Shown: positions 34,721-45,409 of the stretch, piece after piece
How the letters are laid out: every line of letters starts with the position of its first letter
How positions within the stretch are numbered: position 1 is the first letter of the stretch
NCBI GenBank assembly: GCA_036927565.1
Contig: JAYESD010000005.1
Span: 13,856,565 to 13,920,564, forward strand
Length of the DNA: 64,000 nt
Direction: 5' to 3'
DNA from: Tuctoria greenei
Lineage: Eukaryota; Streptophyta; Magnoliopsida; Poales; Poaceae
Position numbers and translations under genes: made by a program
Notes under the pieces: model-generated
Seen by the model: the letters and a program-made list of their open reading frames with translations, nothing else
The model's database searches: none
Told to the model about the DNA's origin: nothing

Positions 34721-36716
34721 GTGTTGGACTAACCCTAATTGGAAATCAAACCTAAATTAGATTAATTAGTTTCTAATCATTTCAATTAAGGCCTAGTTCC
34801 TAATTACCTAAGATCAGTTTTAGTTAAGTTGTTTAGCGCAAAAATTAGAAGGAGGAGAATCAAATTTTAGTTTCGATTTCGGCTAAGATTAAGAAATCAG
34901 ACAAAATCGAATCGAATTAAGAAAACAGAGAAAGGGGATATGTACTTATCTGGGATAGGATGGCTTCGGCCATCGTTGTCCTCCTCAGGGCAGGGTTAGG
35001 GGAAACCCTAACCCTATCGGCCTTGTCGACGACGACCGTTTGGTCCCTCCCAACGGAGAGACAACGACGGCGTCGTCTTCCTCAGGCGCATCACTTGGGT
35101 TCGGGCTAAAGCCCTAACCCTAGCTGCGCATCTCAGTCGCCGCCGCCACATCATGGCCTAGGGTTGGGAAACCCCAACCCTAGGCACCCTTCTCCACCGG
35201 CGGCACGAAGTGCGCGCCATGGTGGAGACCTCTGCGGCGTTGGCACCCCTGCAAACAAAAACACTCAGAGCCCTTGAGGTCGCGCTAGGGTTTCCTTCGA
35301 CGGCGACGAAACCGACGGCTCTTCGACCGACGGCAAGCAACCTTACGGAGTGCTCGCGCGCTGGCGGCGAGGGCTCGGTCGTGCCAGAAGTCCCCTTGGC
35401 GAACCTCGTCCCCTCTGCTCAGATCTGGTGCGAGGCCGGTTTCCCTCGACGGCGACGGAGCTCGACCCCGATGGGGGGGGGGGGGGGGGGGATCCCTCGT
35501 CGGCGCCGATGGCAAGGCGGCGCCGGAGGACCCGACCTCGCCGTCGCTTTGCTTGCCCTCTCGCTCGTGTCACCGCTCGGAGTGAGGAGAGAGAGAGAGA
35601 GGGGAAAACGAAATGAGTTAGGGTTTCCCCGAAATCGACGGCTGACGGGCTTAAGTACCGCCCGAACTCAGCGCTCAGCCGTCGGATCAGCATTGAACGG
35701 GCGCAATTAATCCAAGTTGTAAAACGTCGGGGAAACCTGGCCGTCGGATCGAAATCTGACGGCCCTGAGTGCATGCCGCCCACCGCCTAAGGTAGATGGG
35801 CTCTGAGCCCATGCGGGATGCGTAAATGGGCCGCTGGGCTGCCCTTTTGTTTTTTCGGATTTTTCGATTTTACAGTTGGGTTGGCTTCGGTTTTGGGCCA
35901 AATGCCCTATGGGGTGCGCGTGTGAGGCTTTTTCCATTTTTTGAGGGAATTTTTCAGCAGTGGGCTGGGCCATTTTAGTTAGTGGGCTGAATTTTGGGTT
36001 TTTGGCCCATTTAGCTTTTTAAGTATTTTCTGATTTTCAGAATAAGTTTAAAATGGAAAATTAATTCCAGAAATTAGAGAAATGATTAGAAAATTAGTAA
36101 AATGGCTGGGAAAATTTCAGAAAATTTTGTGTGCTTTTTTATTGCATATATTCTGTATTTTATATTATTAATTGTCGATAAGAGCATTTTCTCAGTTATT
36201 TAAATGCTATTAAGTGCTTTTCAAGCAATATTCATGAATTAAGAAATTAAGTTTTAGCTTCCGCTGTAATTAAGTGATAAATTAATTGAGTAACCAAAGT
36301 GAAATTTTGATTTATCAATTTTTTAGTTTAAATTAAGTTATGTTTATAAGTGGTGATTTAAATGAGTAACCAACGTGAAAGTTTGAATTTGCCAATTAAT
36401 TTTGAGTGTATTTATTTGAGCTTATGCTTAAGTTTATACTTATGATTATTTAAGATTCATTGAGTAACCAACGTGAAAAATGATGTGTTAAGTTAATTAT
36501 GCATGAAATTTGAAAGTAACCAACATGAAATTGAATTGTCATGATTGATTTAAGTTAGTCTTTGAGTTAATCATATTAAGTTTTGTTATCATGCTAAGTT
36601 TTAATGTTTAAGGGCATTTTTGCTAAGTAACCAACGTGAAAAAGCAAAAGTGTCATTCTTAAGTCATGTTTTATCATAAGTTTTGTCATTAATCCTCAAA
36701 TCTTTATTTTTTGAAG
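34721..36716 (+). other. Copia leader / proposed intron
   Basis: About 2 kb between primer site and gag. The first half is GC-rich with several telo-box-like words (AAACCCTAA, 35003-35011) and a repeated GGTTTCC(T/C)TCGACGGCGACG. It also has a 19-base G run (35473-35491) and open frames on both strands without a recognisable domain. The second half is AT-rich and carries five GTAACCAACGTGAAA-type repeats. It ends in TTTATTTTTTGAAG, a plausible splice acceptor. Confidence 0.55.
36288..36641 (+). repeat. Five dispersed GAGTAACCAACGTGAAA motifs
   Basis: Copies at 36288, 36364, 36462, 36514 and 36625, each 17 bp with 0-2 changes. They are separated by 50-110 bp of AT-rich sequence that is itself loosely repeated (TTAAGTT...TGATTTAAG). 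Confidence 0.85.
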
Positions 36717-39700
36717 GATCTGGCTTATCCTCAACACTCAGCTATATCTCCGCAATTGAGACCCTCAACGGTCAAAATTACGGGGTATGGAAAGAGAGGC
36801 TCCAGATGGCTCTAGTAGTCTCTGACCTCGATTTTGCGATTACGTTGCCTTGACCCACTGAGCCACCTGTTCCCGTTGCTAAGGCTGGGGAAACTGAGGA
36901 GTCTTTCGCTACACGGAAGGCTAAATACCTGAGCTTGAAGGATCAGTATGAGAAAGATATCCCTAAGTGGGACACTTCCAGCAAGAAGTGTCTCGTGATC
37001 ATTAAGAGCACCATAGCTGACTCAGTTAAGGGAGGAATCCCTAATTGTGACACTGCTGCAGGGTACTTAGAGAGAGTCAGAAGTCAGTTCACTGGCTCCA
37101 CTAAGACGAGTGCCAGCACTCTCATGAGGAAGATTGTCACTGAGAAGTACTCTGGAGGTGGTGTGCATGAGCACATCAATAAGATGAGTCACTATAACTC
37201 TAAGCTTAGGGAGCTAAACATTGTGATGCCAGATGAGATGCTCATTTATTTCATCCTCAGTTCTCTTCCTAAGGAGTTTGAGGCCTTTGTGGTCAATTAT
37301 AACTCACTCCCTGAGACCTGGAACATTGATAAGATTGTTGCTATGTGCGTTCAGGAAGAGGAACGCATCAAGAGCTCTAAGAGTGGTGATTATATCAATC
37401 TGGCTGACACTAAGGGTAAGGGAAAGGCAAAGAGATACTTTACTTCTCCCAAACCACCTTCCTTCAAAGCTTCAGGCTTTAGTTCAGCTAATAAGTTTAA
37501 AGGCAAGTCCCCTCAGAAGAGAGATAAGGATAAATGTATCTTCTGTGGCTCGGATGGGCATTTCCAGAAGGGCTGCATTGGATTCATTAAGTGGTGTGCT
37601 AAGAAAGGTAATGATATAATTACTTTTGTAAATGAGGCCTTATATGTGAATTATTCATGGTCCACCTGGTGGATTGACTCAGGTGCCACTGTGCACATTT
37701 GCAATTCTATGCAGGCATTAAGTACGATGAGAACTATAAGAAGAAGGGAAAGAGTGATTAAGGTGGCAAATGGGCGTGAAGCCGAAGTCGAAGCCATTAG
37801 AGACTTATCTTTTAGATTACTCAGTGGCTTTGTACTTAGGCTAAATAATGTTCTTTATGTCCCTTCATTAGAAAGGAACTTGATTTCAGTTTCGTGTTTG
37901 GATGATTCATGATACATTTGTCATTTTGGTAATGATAAGTGTTCTATAAGTTATAATAATGAGATTATTGGTCTTGCCTTTTGACAAGACATGCTCTACT
38001 TGTTTTCCACTCACGAGAATGTGTATGCTATAAGTGATGATCAAGTTTTGTCTAAGAACGACTTAGGACGTAATAAGCGCAAAAGAAGCGATTTAGATAC
38101 TTCGTCGAAATTATGGCATTGTCGTTTATGCCATATTTCGAGGGGGGGATCGAACGATTAGTATCTCAATCGATTCTTCCACACTTAGACTTTTCAAATT
38201 CCGAGGAATGCATTGATTGCATTAAAGGAAAATTCGCCAAGACTATTAAGAAAAACGCCAAACGTAGCATGGGAGTCTTAGAAATAATCCACACAGATAT
38301 TTGTGGACCTTTTCCCGTGACATCAGTAGATGGTCATGATTTTTTCATAACATTCACAGATGATTTTAGTCGTTATGGCTATATTTATCCAATCAAGGAG
38401 CGATCCGAAGCGTTGGATAAATTTAAGATATTTAAGGCTGAAGTAGAAAATCAGCACGACGTTAAGATTAAAGTAGTAAGGTCTGACCGTGGAGGTGAGT
38501 ACTACGGTCGACACACCCCTTATGGCGAAGTCCCTGGACCTTTTGCAAGGTTTTTACAGGAAAATGGCATAGTAGACCAGTATTCTACACCAGACGAACC
38601 TCAACAGAACGGTGTAGCGGAACGGCGAAACCGTATGCTTATGGACATGGTAAGAAGCATGTTAAGCTATTCTACACTACCAATTAGTTTGTGGATGGAG
38701 GCCTTAAAGATCGCCATTCACGTACTTAACCGTGTTCCATCTAAGTCAGTACCTAAGACACCGTATGAGATGTGGACGGGACGTAAGCCCTCACTGAATT
38801 ATCTACATGTGTGGGGATGTCCAGCTGAGGCTAAGATGTTCAACCCGAACTTAAGAAAACTGGATTCTAGAACAATCAGTTGCTATTTTATTGGCTATCC
38901 TGAAAAGAGTAAGAGATTTAGGTTCTACTGTCCAGACAGACACACTAAGTTTATTGAAACAAGACATTCCATGTTTTTAGAGGACACTATGATCAGAGGG
39001 AGCACCGTACAACGTGAAATAGATCTTGAGGGGGAGCGGATTAGTCTACCCGCTCCGGTGACTCAAGAGCCTTATTTCACCCTACCTGCTGCCGTTGTGC
39101 CACAAGTGCTTGCCACTAGTGACACAATGCCTGTCGTTGCACCTCCGTCGGCCATAACAAAAATAAGTGAGGTTCCACCTCCTCAGCCTGTTGAGGATAT
39201 GGTCGAACAAAATGAGGTTCAACAACAACCTCAACCCTCAGATGATGCACAAATAAGAAGATCACAAAGAGTAAGACGATCGACAATTCCAAGTGATTAT
39301 CAGTTATACTTAAGTGAAGAAATTCATATTGAGGATGATCCCACCTCTTATGAAGATGTCATGAGTAGACCTCAGTCATCCGAATGATGTAAAGCCATGG
39401 AAGATGAAATAAGATCGATGAGTGCCAACAAAGTCTGGGAGTTAGTAGAGATTCCTAAAGGAGCCAAAACAATAGGCTGTAATGGGTCTACAAGATTAAG
39501 CGTGACTCCAAAGGGAAGATCGAAAAGTATAAGGCTAGGCTTGTGGCTAAGGGATTCACTCAACAGGAGGATATTGATTATAATGAGACCTTTTCTCCCG
39601 TATCATCTAAGAATTCGTTTCGAATCATCATGGCATTAGTAGCACATTATGACTTAGAATTGCATCAAATGGATGTAAAGACGGCGTTCCTCAATGGAGA

Positions 39701-40879
39701 TCTTTATGAGGACGTCTACATGGCTCAACCAAAGGGTTTTGTCATTGAGGGTAAGGAACATATGGGATGCCACTTGAAGAAGTCTATTTATGGACTTAAG
39801 CAAGCTTCAAGGCAATGGTACCTAAAATTCGATGAGACGATAAGGAAGTTTGTGTTTAAGGAGAATGAGGAGGATAACTGCATTTATGCTAAGTTGAAGA
39901 ATAGGAAATTTATTTTCCTTATACTATACATAGATGACATACTACTGGCAAGTAGTCATGTCAATCTACTCTTAGAAACTAAGAAGTGTTTGTCCTCAAA
40001 CTTTGAGATGAAAGATTTAGGTGAAGCTTCCTATGTCCTAGGAATTGAGATTCACCGAGATCGAAGAAAGGGGGTATTAGGATTATCTCAGAAGGCATAC
40101 TTAGAAAGCGTACTTAGAAAGTACGATATGCAAAGTTGTAAGCCCTCGCCTGTCCCAATAGTTAAGGGTGATCGATTTTCACAATCGCAATCGCCTAAGA
40201 ATTAGTATGAGGTTGATCAGATGAGGGGAATTATGTATGCTTCTGCTATTGGAAGCTTAATGTATGCTCAAACATGTACACGCCTTGACTTACCTTTTGT
40301 GATTGGGATGCTTGGCAGATATCAAAGTAATTCAGGTCTAGACCACTGGAAAGCACTTAAGAAGGCTCTAAGATACATACAGGGTACTAAGAACCTCATG
40401 TTAAAGTGGGTTACTCAGATTTAGATTACGCGGGTTGTGTGGATACTAAGAAATCCACATCAGGGTATATATTCACCCTCGCGAATGGGGCTATATCGTG
40501 GAGAAGCTCCAAACAAGTTATAACTGCATCGTCCACAATGTATGATGAGTTCATAGCTTGTTATGAGGCCGCTGGACAGGCATCTTGGCTTAAGAAATTT
40601 GTTCCCGGTCTAAGAGTGGTACACAACATTCATAAACCACTTAAGTTGTACTGCGATAATGTGCCAGCAGTGACATACTCTCACAACAACAAGTCGAGTG
40701 GTGCTGCCAAACACATCAACATTACATAATATGTTGTAAAAGAAAGAATCCATGATAATTCAATTAGTCTCGAGCATATAAGAACTAATCAAATGCTTGC
40801 AGATCCGCTAACCAAGGGTCTCCCTCCCAATGTGTTCAGAGAACATGTAGTCGGCATGGGATTAGGGGAGAGCCTGTGA
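36717..40879 (+). pseudogene. Copia gag-pol, broken
   Basis: Domains in order: gag (LNGQNYGVWKERL), CCHC knuckle CIFCGSDGHFQKGC (~37540), protease IDSGATVHI (~37676), GAG-pre-integrase (LWHCRLCH area, ~38110), integrase core (HTDICGPF, SDRGGEY; 38290-38900), reverse transcriptase (QMDVKTAFLNGDL, LYIDDILLAS ~39930) and RNase H (ADPLTKGLPP ~40805). Breaks: TGA at 36851-36853, stops near 37910 and 37983, a disrupted stretch near 38105, a stop at 39385-39387, single-base shifts near 39481 and 40405, and stops near 40203 and 40727. No in-frame ATG precedes the conserved gag start. This fits the LTR-encoded first exon described for 34481-34505. Confidence 0.92.
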
Positions 40880-41079
40880 AACAAGTCCTGGATACTTAGG
40901 GGACACCTAAGCATAAGGTTATTTCTAATTGTGAGACATATTGTGGTCTTCGAGTCAAACAGTACGTAAATGGCTGTTTCTGATGCATCGTGCTCCTTAT
41001 GTCAAAGCAAGAAGAAATATACATAAGTTTAATAGTTTAGAATAAGAATAAGTTAAGTAAGAAATAAGTTGTCCCAAGA

Positions 41080-41092
41080 TCAAGGGGGGGGA
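41080..41092 (+). other. Copia polypurine tract
   Basis: CAAGGGGGGGGA-type run immediately before the 3' LTR. Confidence 0.8.
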
Positions 41093-41686
41093 TGTTAGGG
41101 GTGATCCCGGTACAACCGGGTACCCCGTGAGGGTCTCCCGTAAGAAACGGGCGTGGGGCAACAACCCACGCTGAACCCCTCTCAGCCGCGCAATACTCTC
41201 GGGGGGGGGGGGGGGGGGCGTAACAGACTCGTTCTGTTGCGCCCCCAACCTGGTACGCGCTATATAAGTCCCAGGGGGACCTCAGGGCGTGACATAGCAG
41301 TGCACACGTTCCCAGAGGCCCCCGCCATAACTAAAACAGTTTTACACCGCCCCTGCACGCGCTGCACCGAGCCGCCGCTGCATCGGCGTTCTTCCTGCAC
41401 CGATGAGCTACCTGCGTCGACTCTCTCTTCTGCGACTATCCACCTGAGCCCAATGGCATCAGGTGGACCCACTGAAGGTAACACTCAACTCCCAATCTCT
41501 AATTCTCTAAGCATCCTTTACATGTTCACATGATCTATCTGTATGTCCTTAATTGATTGTTTACCTAAGTAAATAGCGCATAGATGTTCAATTACCCCTA
41601 AGATTGTTTGCTCTGTTTTAATCAAGGCTAAGGACTGTCCAATTAGGTGTTGCCAGTTTTGGTCCTAAGTACCCTAAGATTTAACA
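41093..41686 (+). repeat. 3' LTR of copia
   Basis: 594 bp. It differs from the 5' LTR by point changes, a small insertion near 41125, and an expanded G18 tract (41201-41218) where the 5' copy has GGGAGGG. It also keeps the MASGGPTE start (41453) and splice donor. Confidence 0.93.
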
Positions 41687-42461
41687 TGTATGAGATCCGA
41701 TCAGGTCCTGACCTGGCAGGCTGTTAAAAGATGTGCCCGTTGCCGTGTATTTGGATGCAGTGGCCACGTACGCCACGGCGCTCCTGCCCTGCACATCCAT
41801 GTAGATCCAGCGGCGGACCTAGAATTTGATTGAAGGGTATGCCGCAAAAAATCATGCAATTCAACAAACTATTTACTAATTAAAAATAATATTTTTAACA
41901 TATGTTAATATATAAATAATAAATATCATCACAAGTCTAGAAGTTAACAAGTTAGAAAGCTTCAATCATTTTAGCATATGGAAACCTGCCATTTTTTGAG
42001 CCTTCATAAGCTCAGATTTTCACTTCACCGCAAAAGGAATTTTAATTCTTGAAGACCTGTCGCAGGCCACGGTGGCTGAGCGGGAAGCTGTCAGCCTTCG
42101 CTGCCTCAACGACATATGGAACACATCCTTGTCCTTGCCTTGCTCAACTGCGCCGATGCCAAAATAGTCTCCCGGAATGGGGTAGGGAGACACCGCTATT
42201 GGTGTCCACCGCTGCATCCGCACCTTCAAAAGCGCCTTCTTTCCCGTTGCTGTCATCCCCATTGTGGCTACCGGTGACAAGGCACAGACGCCAAAAAATA
42301 ATTGCTGTGGCGAAGCCAGACGAAACCGCAAGCGAATCCATAGATGTCGTAAAATTCGCAAGTTAAAGTGCTGATTTTTTATTAATATACCTTTTAAAAA
42401 ATAATTTAATATAAATAACCCACGGAATATGAAATTTCCCAAAATGACCCACTGTCGTGTC

Positions 42462-42487
42462 TCATACGAAATTTGAATTTCGTATGA
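42462..42487. repeat. MULE subterminal palindrome, left end
   Basis: TCATACGAAATT and its exact complement around TG. Further TCATACGAA/TTCGTA words follow to ~42645. Confidence 0.85.
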
Positions 42488-43296
42488 GGCACTTACGAAA
42501 TGCTCATTTCGTCTATGCTATGTAAGTTGGTGCCTGCCACGGTGGAGAAAACGCTGGCCACGGTGGAAGAAGTGGGCACGCACGAATTTTATACGTGTTT
42601 CATACGAAGTGAACATTACTTTCGTAAGAGGAACATACGACATTCCTACGAGCCCAGTTTTAACCCTGCTTTTAATGGATTTTATGCAAAGCTTTATCAA
42701 AATTTATAGACTGGTTTGCTAGAAATTTCCAAAGTATAAAATAGAGAATACATTGTGAAGTTTTGGATTCAATGAACTTCCTATATGTGTAGTATGTAGA
42801 AACAAGAGTAATTGTATGTGTTATTAGGTAATACGATCACGTTTCTGCACTTTTGTAAAATATATTCAGTTTTGGTTTTTTGCTTAGAAACATTTGGAGT
42901 TAGAATTGGTAGAAACGTTCACAAAAGTTATTTTAATGTAAGTTTTGTTGAGTATAAAAAATAAGTTATGAATATATTTTACGGGAGTTTAATGGGAGCT
43001 TCAAATTTTTTAAAATCATATAGCGATAACAAATGCATAGTTTGGAAAATTATACAATTAATTGTACTAAAATTTAAAATCTCGGCGGCGGTTACATCAA
43101 ATGAAATTACATAGTTCCAAAAATATGTGCTTGTTTTTTGCCACTCTACTACTACGGTACACGAGGCAAAACATACGTACACATATTTTTGGAAGAAAAT
43201 ATAAAATAGGTAATACAAATGGCGTGGGTACGACACACTTAAGATGTGTCGATCTAATCCTAACACGCCTTAGTTGAATTAAACGCCGAGCATAGT

Positions 43297-43945
43297 TCAC
43301 CCAAGTTGCCACTGAGTGCAATGGGGGTATTTTCCCTTACACAAAGCATCTGGACCGACTTCTTTTGCATGACGATCCCTCTCGCGCATGCGTTCTCGCT
43401 TAGCCTCTCGTGCTTGTGCTGCTACGCGTTCCTCCTCTGTAGCTTTGCGATCACACTCTGTTCTCCATTGTCAAATTTCTTCTTGCCTCTTGCGACGACG
43501 CTCCTCCTGTGCAGCTCTATTCCTCCTCTCTTTCTCAATTCTTTCATCCCACTCTATTTCTTCTTTGAACTTCCAATATGCATGTCGAGCCATTCTCTGA
43601 ACCTCCCCGGCATCTTCTGTCGATTGTTCCTGGTCGATGTAGTTCCTAAAGTTGCAAAGTGGCGACTGCACAAGTTTTTGTACAAAAGATTAGATTGTAT
43701 AGCATTCATAAAACAGAAATAATGCTGCATATTATCTATTTTCTACCACCTGGAAGAAATGGGCACATCCTGTGAGGAGGATCATACTTGTAGTTGTCGC
43801 ACATCCAAAGCCGGCAACCGTACGAGTAACCAGGTCGAATATCTCTTACAAACCTACAATCAGTGCCACAGAAACACATTGGAGGTTGTAATCCCTCGTG
43901 GATTGGAACCTTTTCTCTATTTGTGGGTGGTGAGTTCTCGTCCAT
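43297..43945 (-). pseudogene. MULE GRF-type zinc-finger gene 1
   Basis: Exon 1 (43945 to ~43750) encodes MDENSPPTNREKVPIHEG and a Cys-rich unit (MCFCGTDC, YGCRLWMC) resembling a GRF-type zinc finger. After a ~84 bp intron, exon 2 (from ~43665) gives SPLCNFRNYID and a strongly charged Glu/Arg helix (RIEKERRNRAAQEERRRKRQ) to a TGA at 43297-43299. An in-frame TGA at 43471-43473 interrupts it. The best splice pair leaves a phase mismatch, so a small indel or another junction is likely. GRF fingers bind single-stranded DNA or RNA in known proteins; its role in the MULE is unknown. Confidence 0.6.
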
Positions 43946-44095
43946 GGTACTAAAGTATATGGAATATTGTAGTGAGTGTGTGTTAAAGCTGTTACCGGGG
44001 TGAGTGTTATATAGACGAACGGGTGATGGCGTATGGATCTAGTGTAGGAGAAATTTCATCCCTGAGATGTATAAGTGTGAACTAACATTTCACGT

Positions 44096-44210
44096 GGTCT
44101 GACATGGAGCAGTGCAATTTCGTTTTTCTCTTGTACGAGATTTGCCTGACATGGAGCAGTGCAATTTTGTTTTTCTCTTGTATAAGATTCGTCTGCCATA
44201 GACCTGGTGA
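44096..44210. repeat. Promoter-region repeats upstream of GRF gene 1
   Basis: Two ~56 bp direct copies of CTGACATGGAGCAGTGCAATTT...TCTCTTGTA(C/T)(G/A)AGATT. Related units (TTCTCTTGTACGAGATTC, GATGTCGTGGATAAGATTTG) recur at 45105-45330 upstream of GRF gene 2. Confidence 0.7.
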
Positions 44211-44445
44211 TGTCGTGGATAAGTTTCACGTGAGTTTTTGTCGTATTTTATGTAGATAAGATTCGTCTTACGAGATTCATCTGATAAGTTAGAAAGTAGT
44301 ATGGCGAGTCGCAAAGTAGGAAAGCGACAAAGTAATTTTAACAAACTTTTCATTCAATACATACTTGTTATACATGGGAACCATACTTCCGATACAAATG
44401 AAACATACTTCTGATACATACAAAACATATTCGCTAAATTGTTAC

Positions 44446-45061
44446 TACTTGTGATGCGGGTAGTTGCAAGACATGTTATTGCAAATGCCGTTTTCATCCT
44501 CATCATTCGTCTGACTTGTAACAAGATAAAGCTCCATTTGTTGAAGTTCCATTTCAGCTAGTTCACCCATCAAATCTTGATTGTGACGTTGTACATGTTT
44601 AATGTACTCTCGAGTAGCCTTAATAGGTGGTGGATCAACCCAGAGTGTATATCCACAGTTTTCATCATCATAGTAAGTCTAAAACTAAAAGTATTGTCAG
44701 TAAAACTGCATATATGAAATATGTTCTGAAAATGATATTTAGTACTTACTCCACCAACAGGACAACGAAAGAAACGATGACCGCTGTCGTCTCCTTCGCC
44801 CATCATTTGGACAATACAATCCAGGTTACAACGACACTTAGGCCACTCTTGTTTGCTGCCATCATATGGTCGTAGTGGATTAAACGGGCTAAAATCACTC
44901 TTAGTAAAAAGCGGGAACTCATCTAATGGTGGTTCATACCAAGTTGGACCTCCCATCAAGTAATTTTTAAGCACTGCTCTAAGGGTTCCACCTACTCGCG
45001 TACCACGACTTGTACTCGCCATTGTTTCACCTCCACTCCTACCTTGACCTCTACTCGTCAT
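44446..45061 (-). CDS. MULE GRF-type zinc-finger gene 2
   Basis: Exon 1 (45061-44750) starts MTSRGQGRSGGETMAS, runs through a Pro/Phe/Tyr-rich section, and ends in WPKCRCNLDC and GHRFFRCP. Exon 2 begins at 44678 after GTAAGT...TTAG and supplies ENCGYTLWVDPP. Together these give the CxC...C...RFFRCP...C...WVD pattern of a GRF zinc finger. A Met/Glu/Gln-rich helix follows. The frame remains open past the given left end to ~44,290, so the true C-terminus is unresolved. No internal stop is seen before that. Its upstream region resembles that of GRF gene 1. Confidence 0.6.
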
Positions 45062-45409
45062 TGTTGGTGTGAAGAACACAAGAATGCACGAGTAGTCGTA
45101 TTTATATAGGGAGATGAGTGCAAGGTCGTTCTTCTCTTGTATGAGATTCGCCTGCAATGTCGTTCTTCTCTTGTACGAGATTCACTTGACATGTATCTAT
45201 TGATGTCGTGGATAAGATTTGTCTGACATGATAAAGTGCAATGTCGTTCTTTTAATGTACAAGATTCGTCTGACATATATCTGTTGATGTCGTGGATAAA
45301 ATTTGCCTAACACGATAAAGTGCATTGTCACGATGAAAGATATAGTGCATAAAGAAAACATAACATAGTTCTTCCACAATATAACACACACATACATGGG
45401 TACACGTTA

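Larger units (their letters stand above)
34143..41686 (+). mobile_element. Complete Ty1/copia retrotransposon
   Basis: LTRs at 34143-34706 and 41093-41686 (TGTTAG...TTTAACA). The perfect target duplication TGTAT flanks them (34138-34142, 41687-41691). A primer site lies at 34708 and a purine tract before 41093. Gag-pol runs 36717-40879 in the copia order gag, protease, integrase, reverse transcriptase, RNase H. The LTRs differ by roughly 5% plus indels by eye, so it is older than the chromovirus at 53163. Several stops and frameshifts make it inactive. Confidence 0.95.

Noticed and set aside
42060..42100. tRNA-like words GGTGGCTGAGCGGGAAG
   Set aside because: No complete cloverleaf or anticodon arm can be formed; it lies inside the hAT-like element.
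43306..43722. 138-residue hydrophobic plus-strand frame resembling a membrane protein
   Set aside because: It is the complement of the charged helix of GRF gene 1.
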